Assembly: GCF_000004075.3 (NCBI RefSeq)
Contig: NC_026660.2
Coordinates: forward strand, 21,517,498-21,581,497
Direction of reading: 5' to 3'
DNA length: 64,000 bases
Origin: Cucumis sativus
Lineage: Eukaryota; Streptophyta; Magnoliopsida; Cucurbitales; Cucurbitaceae
The position numbers and the translations under genes were made by a program. Shown here piece by piece: positions 27,101 through 39,274 of this stretch (position 1 is the first letter of the stretch; every line of letters begins with the position of its first letter). Under the pieces are notes generated by a model that saw nothing but the letters and a program-made list of their open reading frames with translations, searched no databases and had not been told where the DNA came from.

Positions 27101-29077
27101 ATTTCGAATGGGGAACAAGGTGTGGTTACTTACAAAGAGAAAGGGGTAAATGATGGATTTTTCTGTCTGCCATTGAACTCAAGGGGTGAACTGATACAGC
27201 TAAATTCAGGTTTGACTGATAGGTTTGATCAAATGAATGAAGCTAATACCACTATAGCCGGTTCTAGCAGGATACCAGTATGCAATTTCGTCGTGCCAAG
27301 GAGCAGGGATTATTTCGTCGACAATGAGAAGCTCTTTCTTGACACGAAACTTACAGGAAACCAGTTGACTTTATTTCCATTGCATAGTCATATGCAAGAA
27401 AATCAAAATCGATATTTGCCAGCTGGTTTCGACGTCCCCGAGCCTGGAACTTCAGAAACAGCTGATATTAGACTGATGAATTCAGAAAGGGGAACTGAAA
27501 CTGGAAGGTTTTTTCACCCAAACTTGATGGATTCTCCATTTAACAGATGCAGGTACTACGAAAAGTTTCAGAACCAAAATGTAAGTGCACAGTTTTATCC
27601 AGAAAATTCAAGTAGCATGTGTGCGAATCCTGGTCGACAAACAATGCGGTTGATGGGCAAAGATGTAGCTGTTGGTGGAAATGGGAAAGATGTCCAAGAA
27701 CCTGAAGTTATAAACTTTTGGAAGAACTCACACTTAATTGGGAACTGCCTGACCAATCCTATCCAAGAGACTCACATGAGAAAAAGAAACTTTCTGCAAG
27801 ATAGGGAGTTGCATTATCCATCAAGAGGAGAAACCTTGTTTTATCATCCTGCAGGCTTTCATGGTAATCAAGTGGCACAAGGCAATTTATTGGCAAATGC
27901 TCCACAAGCTGTTAGGTACCCACATCCGTGTACCAATCGAAAAAGCAGTTTATTGTATCCAAGACCTGAATCTGTCATCAACTTAAATGAAAGGTTCAAC
28001 AACATCCATTCTTTTCCTACCTCGTCGACTGACACGCTTAATATGGCACGAAACTTTCAAGCACCCTTTGTTTCTGGTTTGGAAACACAAAGGTTTTGTT
28101 CACAGCCGTCAGCATTTTCTACTTCTCACCACGTGTGTCCAAATAGATATGAAAATTCTTTTGAACTTGGCTTTAACCAGAGTTTACATCCAGCAAAATT
28201 AGGAACCTTTAACTTCCCTTTCTTGCAGCCAGATGATGGAAATCATGTCCAGCTCCCTTGGTCTCACACTTCTAAGAGTCTTTCCCCATGGATATTACAC
28301 GATCACCAACGGGAAGTACCACCAACTGCAAATTCTAAACTCGCTGACGTAAATGGATACTATTGTCCATGTACTCCTGGCACAGATGTTCTCATTAGCC
28401 CATCTTCGATTCATCACCAGCTCGAAACTGCCTATCCTTGTAGTACAATGGCATATTCTCACTTACAGACGAAGAACCATATACCTGGCTCGACATCTTT
28501 GTTTCAACCAATTCCCATTGCTCCACGAGTACTTCATTCACCAATTGCCAACGCAGGCCATGAAATTAGAATGAGATCTGAGGATAGATTGAAGTTCAAC
28601 TCTTTGAGTGTCAAGAACTCTGATTTTTCAAGTAAAAAACAACTGGCCGAAGAGTTTGTTGATTCGAGGAAGCGTCAAAAGACATTAAGTTTAGAAACGA
28701 ACAATTCTGGTGTTGTGCCAGAATGGACAAGAGGAAAATACAGTGATGATCACCTGAAATCTAACCCCGGGACGGTGAAAATTCATGCTAACTGGGACAA
28801 AGCTGTTAACTCAGTAGGAAATATCCCAAATATGACTCAAACTACTGATGGAATAGTGATATCTGCCAACAATAATGAAGCTCATAGGGTTGAATGTATG
28901 GCAAGATCAGGGCCCATCAAGTTGACAGCAGGAGCAAAACACATCTTGAAACCAAGTCAGAGTATGGATGTAGATAATACTAAGCCTACTTATTCAACAA
29001 TTCCTTCTGCTGGATTAGTTCATAGTGATAGCTTGGCAGGATCTCAAAAGAAGTCAACTAAAGTATACAGTTTTTAA
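23135..29077 (+). CDS. Large disordered protein with UBZ4-like zinc finger and SILK/RVxF motifs (HAPLESS 8-like)
   Basis: Three coding exons: 23135-23166, 23336-23957 and 26156-29077. Phases agree and give 1191 residues. Exon 2 holds an acidic Glu/Gly run from a GAA/GGA repeat, then a C2HC finger C85-x2-C88-x13-H102-x3-C106 of the UBZ4/Rad18 type that usually binds ubiquitin, and ends in a poly-Lys run from an AAG repeat. Exon 3 opens with further basic residues, then SILK at 277-280 and RRVSF with RVSF at 313-316, both protein phosphatase 1 docking motifs in the usual order. The remaining roughly 850 residues are rich in Asn, Ser, His and Pro, without a recognised fold, and look disordered. 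The overall layout resembles the uncharacterised plant family containing Arabidopsis HAP8; this match is from memory and moderate. The basic tracts suggest nuclear location. Function is unknown. Intron 2 is 2.2 kb. Confidence 0.85.
24121..24150. repeat. (AG)15 microsatellite in intron 2 of the UBZ4-protein gene
   Basis: Uninterrupted AG dinucleotides within the 2.2-kb intron, preceded by a poly-A run. Confidence 0.9.
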
Positions 29078-29079
29078 AA

Positions 29080-29185
29080 GTAAGTATAATACTTCGTCAT
29101 GTTCTGTAATTCTTTGCTATATCTAATGCTAATCTAATCATATTGTGCTGATATGATTAAGCAAATGATTTTATCTACATAACAG
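29080..29185 (+). other. Putative 3' UTR intron of the UBZ4-protein gene
   Basis: Two bases after the TAA stop lies a strong donor, GTAAGT at 29080, and 106 bases on an acceptor AACAG ends at 29185. If used, the junction is so close to the stop that nonsense-mediated decay would not be expected. RNA evidence is needed to know whether it is used. Confidence 0.4.
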
Positions 29186-30317
29186 GAAGGAACTTAGCTC
29201 TAATCCATCCATGATGCAATCATCTCATCTTTGTAATCACTGACATGACAGAGTTGTTGTAATTTTAAGATGACCCTGTCATTCACCAAGCAAGTTTTTC
29301 GGCATGCGGAGGCATGTTATCTTAAACCGAAACTAATCATGCTGCTACAAGTTTTGACCTTGTTTCTTATTGTAAGTTCTAGATCAAATCTCCACTACAA
29401 AATCTCTCGTAGGCGATAAAATTACATAAGTGTTAAGATTCACTGTTTAAAAACGTCTTGTTAGTTCCTGTAATGAATGCCCGAGAGCACGGAGTTGTAT
29501 TTATTTCCTTGAGGGCTAAGTTTAGTTAATATAGCTAACATTATATGTATTTAACATGATATTCTCCAATAGTGTTTGATATGGTGTTTGGATTTCCACT
29601 TGAACCTTATTCTAAATACAATGGTGCAAAAATTTGGATTAATTATTGGAGCTTTCTGGATAATAGAACTAAATATTTATACGATCATCAAACAGAACTT
29701 AAATTGTTTCTTTTGTTAGACCCCAAGAAGAGGAGAAAACCGACTGTTCTGGACTAGAGGTTTCACTATCATATACTTCAGGGACCTCTTTCTGAAAATA
29801 TTTGAATCCGTTAAAGATATGCAATTTATTGAGGGTTAAAATGAGAAACAAAGTTTGATGAAAATGGAAATCAAATATCATTTCTGTCGATTGCATAATT
29901 TGTGTATATTTGTTCTTATTACTCACGTGGCTATTTAAATTTTTTCTTAAACAATCTATTGTTATTCTTTTATCAATTATATTCAATGCTTTATCATCTA
30001 TAGTTAGATGTTTCCTGACCTCTCTCTGTATATAGATATATATACATATGTACGAATTGATATATGTAATATATTACTATAAATATTTTACTACCAATTA
30101 ACAAAGTTTTAATACATACATGTTACATCACATAAATGAAATGGATTGAATTTTAAGCTAATTTGACAAAGTATAATAAGGGGAGTATAAAAGAAATATT
30201 TCATACATTATTTATTTGTATACGTGTATCATATTGCATATATACATTATTGCAAATGCTCTAATTATTTTTATTATTCCTCCTCTCATTCTGCCTTCTG
30301 CTTGTGAATTAGTTGCC
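29186..30317. other. Convergent 3' spacer between UBZ4-protein gene and HVA22f
   Basis: The left part should be the 3' UTR of the plus-strand gene and the right end that of the minus-strand HVA22f. Only short chance frames are present. Confidence 0.5.
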
Positions 30318-31780
30318 TCAGTTGCCTGCAAAATTTGTTCAGTAATCATTTTTTTGTCCAAAAATAGAGAAAGATCAAGAAACTAAAGAGATTATATATA
30401 TATGAAATATATGAACTATAATGTTTTGTGTTTCATGTTACCTTGTAAACCAGCTTTGACAATCTTTTCTAAAGAATCAGCTCCATTTTTTTCAATGTAA
30501 TCATCCACTAATTTCCAAGCACGAAAGACTTTCTTTTGATCGCCTTTGATCATGTCCTCGTAATCGTCCTCCTCGCTGTCTTCGTCTTCGTCTTCATCAT
30601 CTTCGTCTTGGTCGTCTTTCTTCTTCATGTCCTCTTTTTGTTTCTTCTTCGTGTCCTCTTTTTCTTTCTTTTCCTCCACGAAATCTCTTTCGGGGTTCTC
30701 TTCAATATTTTCAATCTTGATGTATTTCGTTGCAATATTCTCAAAAACATAAGCTGCACCCTTGAAACTTGGCAGCGCCAACCACAAGCAAAACACCAAC
30801 TTCATATAAGGCCACAGTGGAATCCTACAACAAAATTTTATTCCAATTATATTATATCAGTCCTGGAATACAGTTTGATGGAAAATTTTAAAATAAACAA
30901 AACTAAAGGTAAAAGGATGAGATACCTTGTACCATCTTTCTTTATCAATTTGGTTTTGAGATAGAAAATTATGTTCAACGGATATAATATCAAACCATAT
31001 TTATATAACATCGAAAAGGCAAAAAGATCCCATCATTATTATAAGATGCATGAATGGTTGTACTCGTACTCTTTTCATTATGTCATAATGTCGACTGGTT
31101 CTAAGATTGTGGAGGATATTGGGTACGTATTTAGTATAATATAAACTCAAGAAAAGAAAAAAAAAAAAAAAAACAACTTTATCGGTTTATAAAGCTTACA
31201 GAAAACAACATTATTATATAATTGAAGTTATTACATACCATGAAATAATGGTGGACAAATAAAGCTCGAAAAGGGTGAGACATGAAAGCAAAACCCAGTA
31301 TGTCAACCATTGTTGATGTTCTCGAGATGAAGGTTTCTCCATTGCCAATTTCGATTCATACCTGTTTCTTATTCCCATGTGATCAGCAATTTAACAATAA
31401 TAATTATAGTAACAAAAAAGTAGGGACGGAGCCAAATTAAAAATTTTCGATCAAAATAAAGTATCCTCTTTTCTAATTAAAAGAAAGAAAGAAAGAAAGC
31501 TATTTTTAGCTCCAGCCCTTTTGGAGAGAGAAAAAGAGATAGAAAGTTATACAGTGGATAGAGAAGCACAATGGCAGATCTGCAGGTGAAGTAGAACAAA
31601 AATAAGTATATATTAGTTAATGATCAGTTAAAACTTTTATACACACACACACACACAATTTTTTAAATTAATATATCTTTAAAAAAATGATGGATGATGA
31701 AAGAAACAAAATTTAAAAACGGGTACGTACCCGATTGCTGCATGAAAAAAGTGAACGGTGGCTCTTTCAAAAAACCCCAT
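30318..31780 (-). CDS. HVA22F: HVA22-like protein (TB2/DP1/REEP family), HVA22f-like
   Basis: Five coding exons on the minus strand: 31780-31731, 31579-31553, 31361-31239, 30824-30442 and 30325-30318. All phases match, giving 196 residues. The TB2/DP1/HVA22 domain covers about residues 17-95 with the family signature around LLYPLYES, QQWLTYW, a second hydrophobic hairpin, LWPYMKLVFCLW and FKGAAYVFEN. Family members are reticulon-like ER membrane proteins that bend tubules and affect vesicle traffic and stress responses. After the domain comes an unusual run of Lys then Asp/Glu, about residues 119-156, then a C-terminal helix ending in LEKIVKAGLQGN; the stop is split off in an 8-nt coding end of exon 5. 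The first ATG in frame, MGFFERA, was chosen. Position between PP5 and PDF1 matches Arabidopsis HVA22F (At2g42820, from memory). Confidence 0.93.
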
Positions 31781-32649
31781 TTTTGAAAACGAAGAAACTT
31801 TACGAGCTAAAAAGATAATTATTATATTTCAACTTATAATAATGATGAATATATTGATATAAGGAAACCATAGAAGAAAGGGTGTAATTTATGGACGAAA
31901 AAATGGGAATCAAAGCAAAGAATATCTGTAAAATTTGTTTTTGTGTCCTTACAAAAGTTTATATCTCATATGTTTTTCTTCTTAATTTTCTCTTTCAACA
32001 AGAAATGTAAACTGAAGATATTGAAAATATGAGGGGAAAAAGCTTGAAGAATATGATCCAAATCCCAACCTCTTTTGTTACGTACAATGAGAGGTTTATT
32101 CAATCTTCAACGCCACAAATATTAAGTTGAGAATATATATATATATTATATATCTAATTAATTAAACCCAGTTTGTTTTAATTTCCATGGTTTGTATGAG
32201 AAAAGAAAAATATGCAAATAGATTCTTTGTTTTGAAATGACCATATCAAATAACTTCTCATATATATTCAATGAGAGGTTTTACATATGTGTGTGTGCTT
32301 GGTTGGCTCCAATTTCTTTTTTAAAATAGGTTTAAAAGGCTTATTAACTATCTAATCTGACAAAAAAATGAGTAACTTTCAAATTTTAAAAGGTCATGTA
32401 ATTATTTTAAATAATAATAATTTAAAAAATACTTTAAGTATTTTCTAAACTTATTCTTACACCAAATTTTGGATTAAAAGGTGCCTTTAAAATTTTGTAG
32501 ATTGAACACATTTTACTACCCATCTAAATTAAAAGGTTGGGTTTAATTGGAATACTTTTTAGTTTCATTCACTATTTTCTTTAATATATATATTCTTTTT
32601 TTAAAAAATGCTTTATTTTTGTTGCACTCTGTGAATTGTATTTCTCTCC
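31781..32649. other. Upstream spacer of HVA22f
   Basis: AT-rich sequence that should hold the HVA22f promoter (minus strand). A TATATATATATTATATA stretch lies near 32137-32153 but is not clearly positioned as a TATA box. No gene seen. Confidence 0.45.
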
Positions 32650-34085
32650 GTGGAAAAAGGGCCATATTGGAGATAAGTGTTACAAATTACATGATCTTTC
32701 ACCAGGCTACAGAGCTCAATCGTCAAGGTTCATAGTCCTCATCTCCTGTTAACAATGTCACTGCTGTTAAGAACACCATTGCTTCTACTACTATCACTCT
32801 CAGTTGAATTTTTTTCAGCACCCTACCACCAGCTGCCAATACTCTAAACTTATTGAGATGTTATCCACTCATCTTATGTTGCAAAATCTGAGATAGTGAT
32901 TGCTTTTATTGTTGCTCACACTATATGTATTTGTTCATTACCTTCAGCCTCATTTAACGTGACTAGAAATTCTGGACATGAATTTTGGTGTTGCACGACA
33001 CATAATATGTTTTTCTCAAACATTAATGCATAATTGGCGATCTATATTTTATATTACTGTGATACTTCTCAATATAATAGTTGTATTCATGTGAATTTTA
33101 TCAGAGCTGTACAACTTTCAGAATACTTGAAGCTTGTGTGATGTGTTATTCATTCCACAATTTCAATATAATCTAATATCAGTTAGTTGCTTGCTACATG
33201 ATGGTTCTTTTGTTCTTATACAGTTCTCTAACATTGATTGTGTTATACATAACAATTCAAGTTTGAGAATGATTGGCAGCTGCTGTAATGGATGTTGAAT
33301 CTGAGTGATATTCTGTCCCCTTCAGTTGGTAAGCTCTTTAATACTATTATTTCTTTTCAAATGCAACATTTTTCATTTAGGACATCTTTCTTTTAAAACT
33401 TTGTCCATATTAAAAGATACTTTTACATATTTCTGATTTTCATGATCATTTTCCTCTTGTGATATATGTCCCCTTGCTAAACATAAATGTTTGATTTTCC
33501 ATTCAAATAATAAAAGTCTCTTTTAATACTTTTGTTCTTGTTCGTTGTGATACTTGTGACCCTCTCAAATTATATATATATCTAAACCTGCTATTTTTTT
33601 AAAACTCTGGATGACAATTGCTTTTGTTTCACTTGAGTTTACTTTGCACCATAAATCTGATGCTTTATCCATTGTTCCCAAACTCATACAAAATGATTTA
33701 AACACAGTTCTCTAAAACTTAATCATACAACGTTTCTTATCTAATAATGCACCAAAATTGTGAGTCACCAAATTCTTTGTTTCAACAAAATCCTATAGTT
33801 GAAACAAAACATCAACATCTTCTTAATATGTTGTTAGAGCCATATACTTTCCATCTCAAATTCCTTTACAATTTTGAGAAGATTATGTTCTGACAACTGC
33901 ATATATCACCAACAAAATTCCCATGAAACTTTTAAAACCACGAGTCTCATATTCTTTATTCACCAATGAAGTCGATAACATCTTTAAAACTTTTGGTTGC
34001 TTGTTTTGTCTCTACGATGGAAACGAATAAATCTAAAGTTTGATCTTCAAAACTTGATAAAATTCTCCACCTAAATCCGAATCAA
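32650..34085 (+). pseudogene. Decayed Ty1/copia gag-pol remnant
   Basis: Translating the plus strand in shifting frames gives successive copia landmarks in correct order: a gag zinc-knuckle half with GHIGDKCYKLH near 32660-32700, the post-protease segment with QLSEYLKL near 33110, the GAG-pre-integrase segment with HLGHLSFKTLSILKD near 33370-33420 and CPLAKHK near 33470, then integrase core traces with HHKSDALSIVPK near 33650 and FKTFGC near 33980. Stops and frameshifts interrupt every part, and no reverse transcriptase is recognised downstream, so it is a truncated dead copy. No LTRs were identified around it. Confidence 0.75.
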
Positions 34086-34109
34086 AATAATTATCGAATT
34101 ACGCATAAA

Positions 34110-34143
34110 GAGCTAGTCCTAATGGTAAGTTCAGGACTAGCTC
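34110..34143. repeat. Perfect 11-bp inverted repeat
   Basis: GAGCTAGTCCT at 34110-34120 pairs exactly with AGGACTAGCTC at 34133-34143 across a 12-base loop. It lies just beyond the copia remnant. No T-tract follows, so it is not a terminator; role unknown. Confidence 0.8.
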
Positions 34144-34368
34144 AAGGAGCCATTTCTCAAGATAATATTGTTTCCAGCTACTGTGGAGAGGGGGGAGGTT
34201 TGATGGTTTTAATAGCTAAGAAAATAAATTGCATGAAGCAATGAAAATTGGATAAATCAACGTGCTTGGGTCAAAATACTCTTCACTATATGCACAAAAT
34301 TTGGTCATTGATTTATCGTTGCTTAACTCTACCTAACGATTTCACTTAACCAAGTTAGTGAAACTAAC

Positions 34369-34459
34369 TAAATTGTCCCATATTTCTAATTATTCCAATT
34401 CAATAAGATGACAAGTAAATTGTCCCATATTTCTAATTATTCCAATTCAATAAGATGAA
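34369..34459. repeat. 47-bp tandem duplication
   Basis: A unit of 43 identical bases beginning TAAATTGTCCCATATTTCTA starts at 34369 and again at 34416, a period of 47. It is a recent local duplication in noncoding DNA. Confidence 0.85.
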
Positions 34460-36059
34460 AAGCATGCATGCTTGATTTTTTTTTAATTGTATTAAGTTCT
34501 AGAGATCTTTAGATGAAACGACCAATTTTGATGCATCTAACTGGACATTTTTTAGGTACAATTCTAAGTTGGGTTAGAATAATGCTCATCTAAATAGATT
34601 ACAAACTATTCTAACTTATTCCTTCTAGCTTAGACTTATGATTAAAATCACGTCATAAATCTAATTGAAAGCAAACGTTATACATTACCCGTGCATCAAA
34701 AAATATAACAAACATTCATTGACTAAAAAAATTGAAACCAATGATATTAAAGAGTTAAATTCTAACCTACAATGAAACATAGAAGAACTCCTATGGACCC
34801 AAGATAGAACAGATACCTTAGCCTCTCATCCACATGTCAGATGATCATGATCAGAGAATGTTCATAAACATAAACAAGCAAAAGAAACTAAAAGAATTGG
34901 GAGAAAATAGTGTAAAAACGACATGAATTCGAGAGAGATTATTAGATTATCATCAATAAACTACGATAGACTACTATATTTCTTTATCTGAGACACATAT
35001 AGTGATATATCAGAGACACATACAATAGTTTATTACGGTCAATCATAAATAGACAGTAAAATTTAGCTAAACTTAATAAGATTTGTTAACAAATATCTAA
35101 TATTTTCCAAGAAATTTATAACAAACTTGCCAATTATTGTTGTTTCACTATTATTGTTGTTTCATTTTGTCTCATAATTTGCTAGGCTCCAAAAATCAAT
35201 GACTTCGTCACCTTCAACAAATAAAGGTTCACAAAGTCCAAGTACAAGTACCAACTCCAAAGTCCAACCCTACACTCAACTCCACTTTAAAACCCAATTT
35301 CAACTTCATGCTCTTCAATTGATGACAATTTGATTGTTGATTATTATGTTGTTCTTGGTGAAAGTATTGGAAGGATCTTTAAAGAAGATATTGACATTGG
35401 TTGTTTTGAGATCACCCCCAAGTTGTAAACTCGGGGTAAAGTTCCTTCAAGATCGGGACAACTTTGTTATGAGTTTCAAAATTAGGATGATACATTTTGG
35501 TTTAATAGCAAATGTCTTACCTCACAAGTATCATGCAATTACGATAAAACTCAATAGCAACCATAAACAAAAGATCAATAGAAAAATCAAAAGTACTCAA
35601 ATTCACTTGGAAAATGCATAGGCAAACAAAAAGACCCTACACACCATCAAAGTTTAAAATCTCACATTTCATTTTTCATTCTCTTTTTCTCAAAGCTTCA
35701 GCTCATAGCCATGAAATCTCCCTTGGCCTTGATTTTCTAATTCGAATGAATAAATATCAATTAAAAACCAACCAAATGTTTCATTGAAGCATTTCATCAA
35801 ATACATTGTAAGCTACCAAAATGTTTCATCAAATAGCCAACCATAAAGAAAAATGTAAATTTAAATTATAAAAATGATCGTAAACAAAAATGTTAAATAT
35901 GATGGTAGACAAAACAAATAAATATCTCCTATAAAAGCAAAACTATGAGAGATGTTTTTCATAAAAAGAACCATCAATATATCACATTATGGGTAAAATG
36001 AAAGCATTTGAAGTTAATATACTGTATAAATACAAATAATAGAAATAATTGTTAAGATT
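34460..36059. other. Noncoding spacer with dispersed repeat
   Basis: AT-rich. A GATAGAC-type dispersed repeat lies at about 34925-35110. A 95-codon plus-strand frame at 35334-35621 is not similar to anything I know and lacks coding character. No gene is called. Confidence 0.4.
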
Positions 36060-36559
36060 CACCAGGAGGTGTTGGGTGGTGGCGTCGACTGAAGGAGAGA
36101 AGGAGGGAGATTTCAGACGTCATTGACGAAAAGTCTCTATCGTTCCCGACGTGTGAGAGAGGGAGAGAGATGGTTAGCGGAATGGAGGAAAAATCGAGAA
36201 GGATGGACGACACGTGAATCTTCCACAAAGAAGAAGAAAAAAAGAAGAAGAAGAAGAGGAGATAGAGGAAAGAGTTTTAAAGATGTTTTATTTTAATAAA
36301 TAAATTATTTAATGTTTTTAGAATTAGAATATGATTTTAATAAACTTTTTATTTTAAAAAAAATTTATTTTAATAAATTAAATAAATGATTTTTTGTGTC
36401 TTTTATGACACCAAATAACTGTCGCGGAAGGTGAAATCCAAAAAATTCATTCTTTTTCTGCCAAAAATTCGGTTTTTTAACTTTTGTGACAATTTTTTCT
36501 TTTCCCCTCTCAATTTGAGATGTATACAACTGTCATAGTAGGTAATTTTTCTTGTAATG
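36060..36559 (+). mobile_element. Possible right end of a CACTA (En/Spm) element
   Basis: The segment ends in GGTAATTTTTCTTGTAATG at 36541-36559. Its complement, CATTACAAGAAAAATTACC, is one base from the common plant CACTA terminus CACTACAAGAAA. Just inside are repeated TTGTGAC, ATGACACC and ACTGTCA motifs, as expected of subterminal repeats. The left end was not found and no transposase is present, so it would be truncated or non-autonomous. The left boundary given is approximate. Confidence 0.35.
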
Positions 36560-36999
36560 TAACATATTAAAACTTTTTAAGAGTATTGGTAAGGTATGGT
36601 TATTCCAACTCCATATCAATTTTAACTTTTAACTTTTTATGTGTGTATCAATTTATATCATCCACAACATCTTATTTAGATAAATTTCATTTGAGCTTTG
36701 TGATTTCAACAATTAAACCGTAAGTTAATAGTACACGTTGTTAATTCAAATTAATTCAAAATTTTAAAAAGACACCCACATATAAAAAATGGTCTTAGAT
36801 GTTATTAATAAATGATTTAAATTGATTGACTTGTATTGATTCACTTAATAAATAATATAAAAAGTATAATTGAAACATTTGTGAATTTCATGTGGAAATA
36901 TGTGTAAATTGATACAATGGTTCATACTTTTAAGAAAGACACCCACAAAAAAAAAAAGTTGAAGGTATAAATTGATTTTGTTTTTATTAAAAATAAATC

Positions 37000-37092
37000 A
37001 ATTTTTGTAAGGTTAACTTTTATAAATATAACAAAAAAGAATATATGGTAATTTTTTTAAGGTTAACTTTTATAAATATAAAAAAAGAATAT
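37000..37092. repeat. 50-bp spaced direct repeat
   Basis: AAGGTTAACTTTTATAAATA occurs at 37009 and again at 37059, each followed by an A-rich run and GAATAT. Noncoding. Confidence 0.75.
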
Positions 37093-37420
37093 TTACCATG
37101 TTACAAAATGAAAAAGTCTATAGAATTTACCATTTTTCTAAAAAAATTTAGGTTTGCTCTTCCTCATCTTCGGCTTTCTTTTACCTTCTTTTTTCCTTCC
37201 GTCATATTTTTCTCTTCTTCTACCATTTTTCTTCTCATTTCCTTCGTCTTTTATTTTTTATGTATTTTTTTTCCTTTTCATCGTTATTTTCTTTCTTTGG
37301 TAATTTTTTTTCAAGTTGTTTATTTGATGCTATTTTTTTTCAAACGGTTATTTTCTCTCAATTTTTTAAGCAAATATTTCAATTTGTCCTTCTTTTCATA
37401 TTCTTTCTTATGCCATTTTT

Positions 37421-37490
37421 CTTTTCTCTTCTTCTGTAGCTTTTTTCTTTTTCTTTTCTCTTCTTCTGTAACTTTTTTCTTTTTCTTTTC
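37421..37490. repeat. 32-bp tandem pyrimidine repeat
   Basis: CTTTTCTCTTCTTCTGTA followed by CTTTTTTC-type sequence is repeated with period 32 (starts 37421 and 37453). It lies inside a long T/C-rich stretch at 37150-37510 that produces a spurious Phe/Ser/Leu-rich frame. Confidence 0.75.
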
Positions 37491-38049
37491 ATCATCCTTT
37501 ATTTCTTGGGTAATTTTTTTATATTTTTTTCAAATTATTATTTGGTTTTTTAGGATCGTGTACTAAATATAAAAGATAGTGAAAAAAATGTTTGGAATAT
37601 TGGATTATCCAATGTAAACGATCGTCTATAAAATTAGACAAATCTAATAAATTAAAAAACCTTGAAAAAAATTCATTTAAAAAATGACTATCCAAATCTA
37701 AACGACGAAAGAATAGTCAAACTTAAATGATGAAAAAATAGTCAAACATAAACGATCATATTTGATATTTGGAAGAATAACCAAATATAAACTCGTTTTC
37801 CAAATATATTAGGTGCGCTAGATGCCAAGTAACGATGTGGCTGTGAGCTTTTTTTCCATTTTTGAAATTATTGTATAAATATTTTATCGATTTATTATAT
37901 ATTTAAAAATACCCTTAAAATAACAAATTTACTAACTATTCACCATGGAGAGCACAAATGAAAAAATTTATAGTATATATTTGGTGAGATGTTTTATTTT
38001 TTGAAATTTCACTTTTTTTTTAATCCTAAAAAACGGCAAGGGTATAATT

Positions 38050-38550
38050 GTAGTTTTGGTAATATAGCTTCGTTACTACTTCCTCTGCCCTCCGTTGCGC
38101 GCGTTCTCTCTTCTCTTCACAAATCACAATCAATCGCTTCCCTTATCGATGTTGTAACGCTACAACACACCGCCACTTTTCCCTCTCTTCCTTCTCACTC
38201 TCCCATTTTCTCTCCGGCAATTCATTTTGACCCCCCTTCCTCCTCCGTCGCCGTAAAGCTTTCCCCACTCCAGCCAGCCCAGGCTATCCGTTCACTGTAT
38301 GCTCCCAAACTTTCTTCTCAATTTTCTCTCCTTCAAATTGATTATTCTTTAAATTTTGGTTTTTTAAAAATCTCATGGAGCGGAACCCTAACTCTTGCTC
38401 CGGGTCCGACTCGGCTCGTTGTCCATTTATTTCAAAATATCTATCCGTGATCCATAGGTTTTGAATCGGTCTTGTCGACCCGGTCAGTTTTTGATCTATT
38501 CGGGTCGGATACGTTCCGGGTCGCGGCGGGAAATCTCCAATACAGATCCG
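38050..38550 (+). other. Probable 5' UTR exon of the hAT-derived gene (approximate start)
   Basis: GC content and codon-like texture rise at about 38060. The segment ends with a good donor, CCG|GTGAGC, at 38550/38551, which can splice to the acceptor at 39247, removing a 697-base intron ahead of the BED-finger coding exon. Upstream ATGs exist, so upstream ORFs are possible. The plus-strand frame reaching 38450 could be a chance frame. RNA data would settle it. Confidence 0.45.
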
Positions 38551-39274
38551 GTGAGCCTGTATTGCGTTTTTCCTCGTAAAAATTGACTCCAATGAAGGAC
38601 CGACCCGCTAATCCTGGGGTATATTTAACACTTCTGGGTCTTGTTTATGTGAATATATCAACTTATCCTCTTGATACTTATAATAATTCATGGATGTTTT
38701 GCATGTTGAGTTTGATCATGCTCTGGGAATGCCCGATGGGGAATCGTTTGTTTGTTATCACTGTTATCTCTGTGAATGTCATGCAGTTTTCTCTTCTTAA
38801 AGATAATGGTTTTTCTTTACTTTTAGCCTAGGGATAGTGGGATTTCCTTATTATCGTTCAAGGTCTTGTGTATCGGTTTTGAAAAAGAGAACTCTGGTGA
38901 AGGACGTTGTAGAACTGTTATGATTTCTTCTTTTTTCTGTAATCTATTTTGGTTTTGTACTCAATGGTTGAGAGGTTTTTTTTTTTCCTTTTTTCTTTTT
39001 TGAAAAGTGCAGTTGAGAGGTTGTAGATGTTTAAAAGTGTCATCCTCCTTCTAGGTTTTATGGTGTTTGAGCTATTCTGAGGTTGGGATAGGTCTACTTT
39101 TGTCGTTTTGTTTCTAGCATGAACACGTTTATTTTTAATTAGTCTAGATTGAAACAAATTATATCATATATAGTCTTGATTTTTCTTTTCTCAAATCTTT
39201 TTAATCGAGAAGTCCCCTTCTAATAATTATATGTGTTTTACATGCAGCTTTTGGTGGAAAGTCAGGGTGATGAA

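Noticed and set aside
30536..30964. 142-codon plus-strand hydrophobic frame
   Set aside because: Antisense of the Asp/Glu/Lys-rich exon of HVA22f; Asp and Glu codons read backwards as Val, Leu, Phe and Ile.
34110..34143. tRNA-like start AGCTAGTCCTAATGG
   Set aside because: No acceptor stem, anticodon arm or TTCRANNC block; only a simple inverted repeat.
35334..35621. 95-codon plus-strand frame
   Set aside because: No recognisable domain, no splice partners, AT-rich composition like its surroundings.
37045..37566. 173-codon Phe/Ser-rich plus-strand frame
   Set aside because: Produced by a T/C-rich low-complexity stretch with an internal 32-bp repeat; no domain or codon bias.
37989..38450. 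153-codon frame upstream of the hAT gene
   Set aside because: No splice joins it in phase to the BED exon that I could support, and its composition fits a GC-rich UTR. It may contain an upstream ORF.
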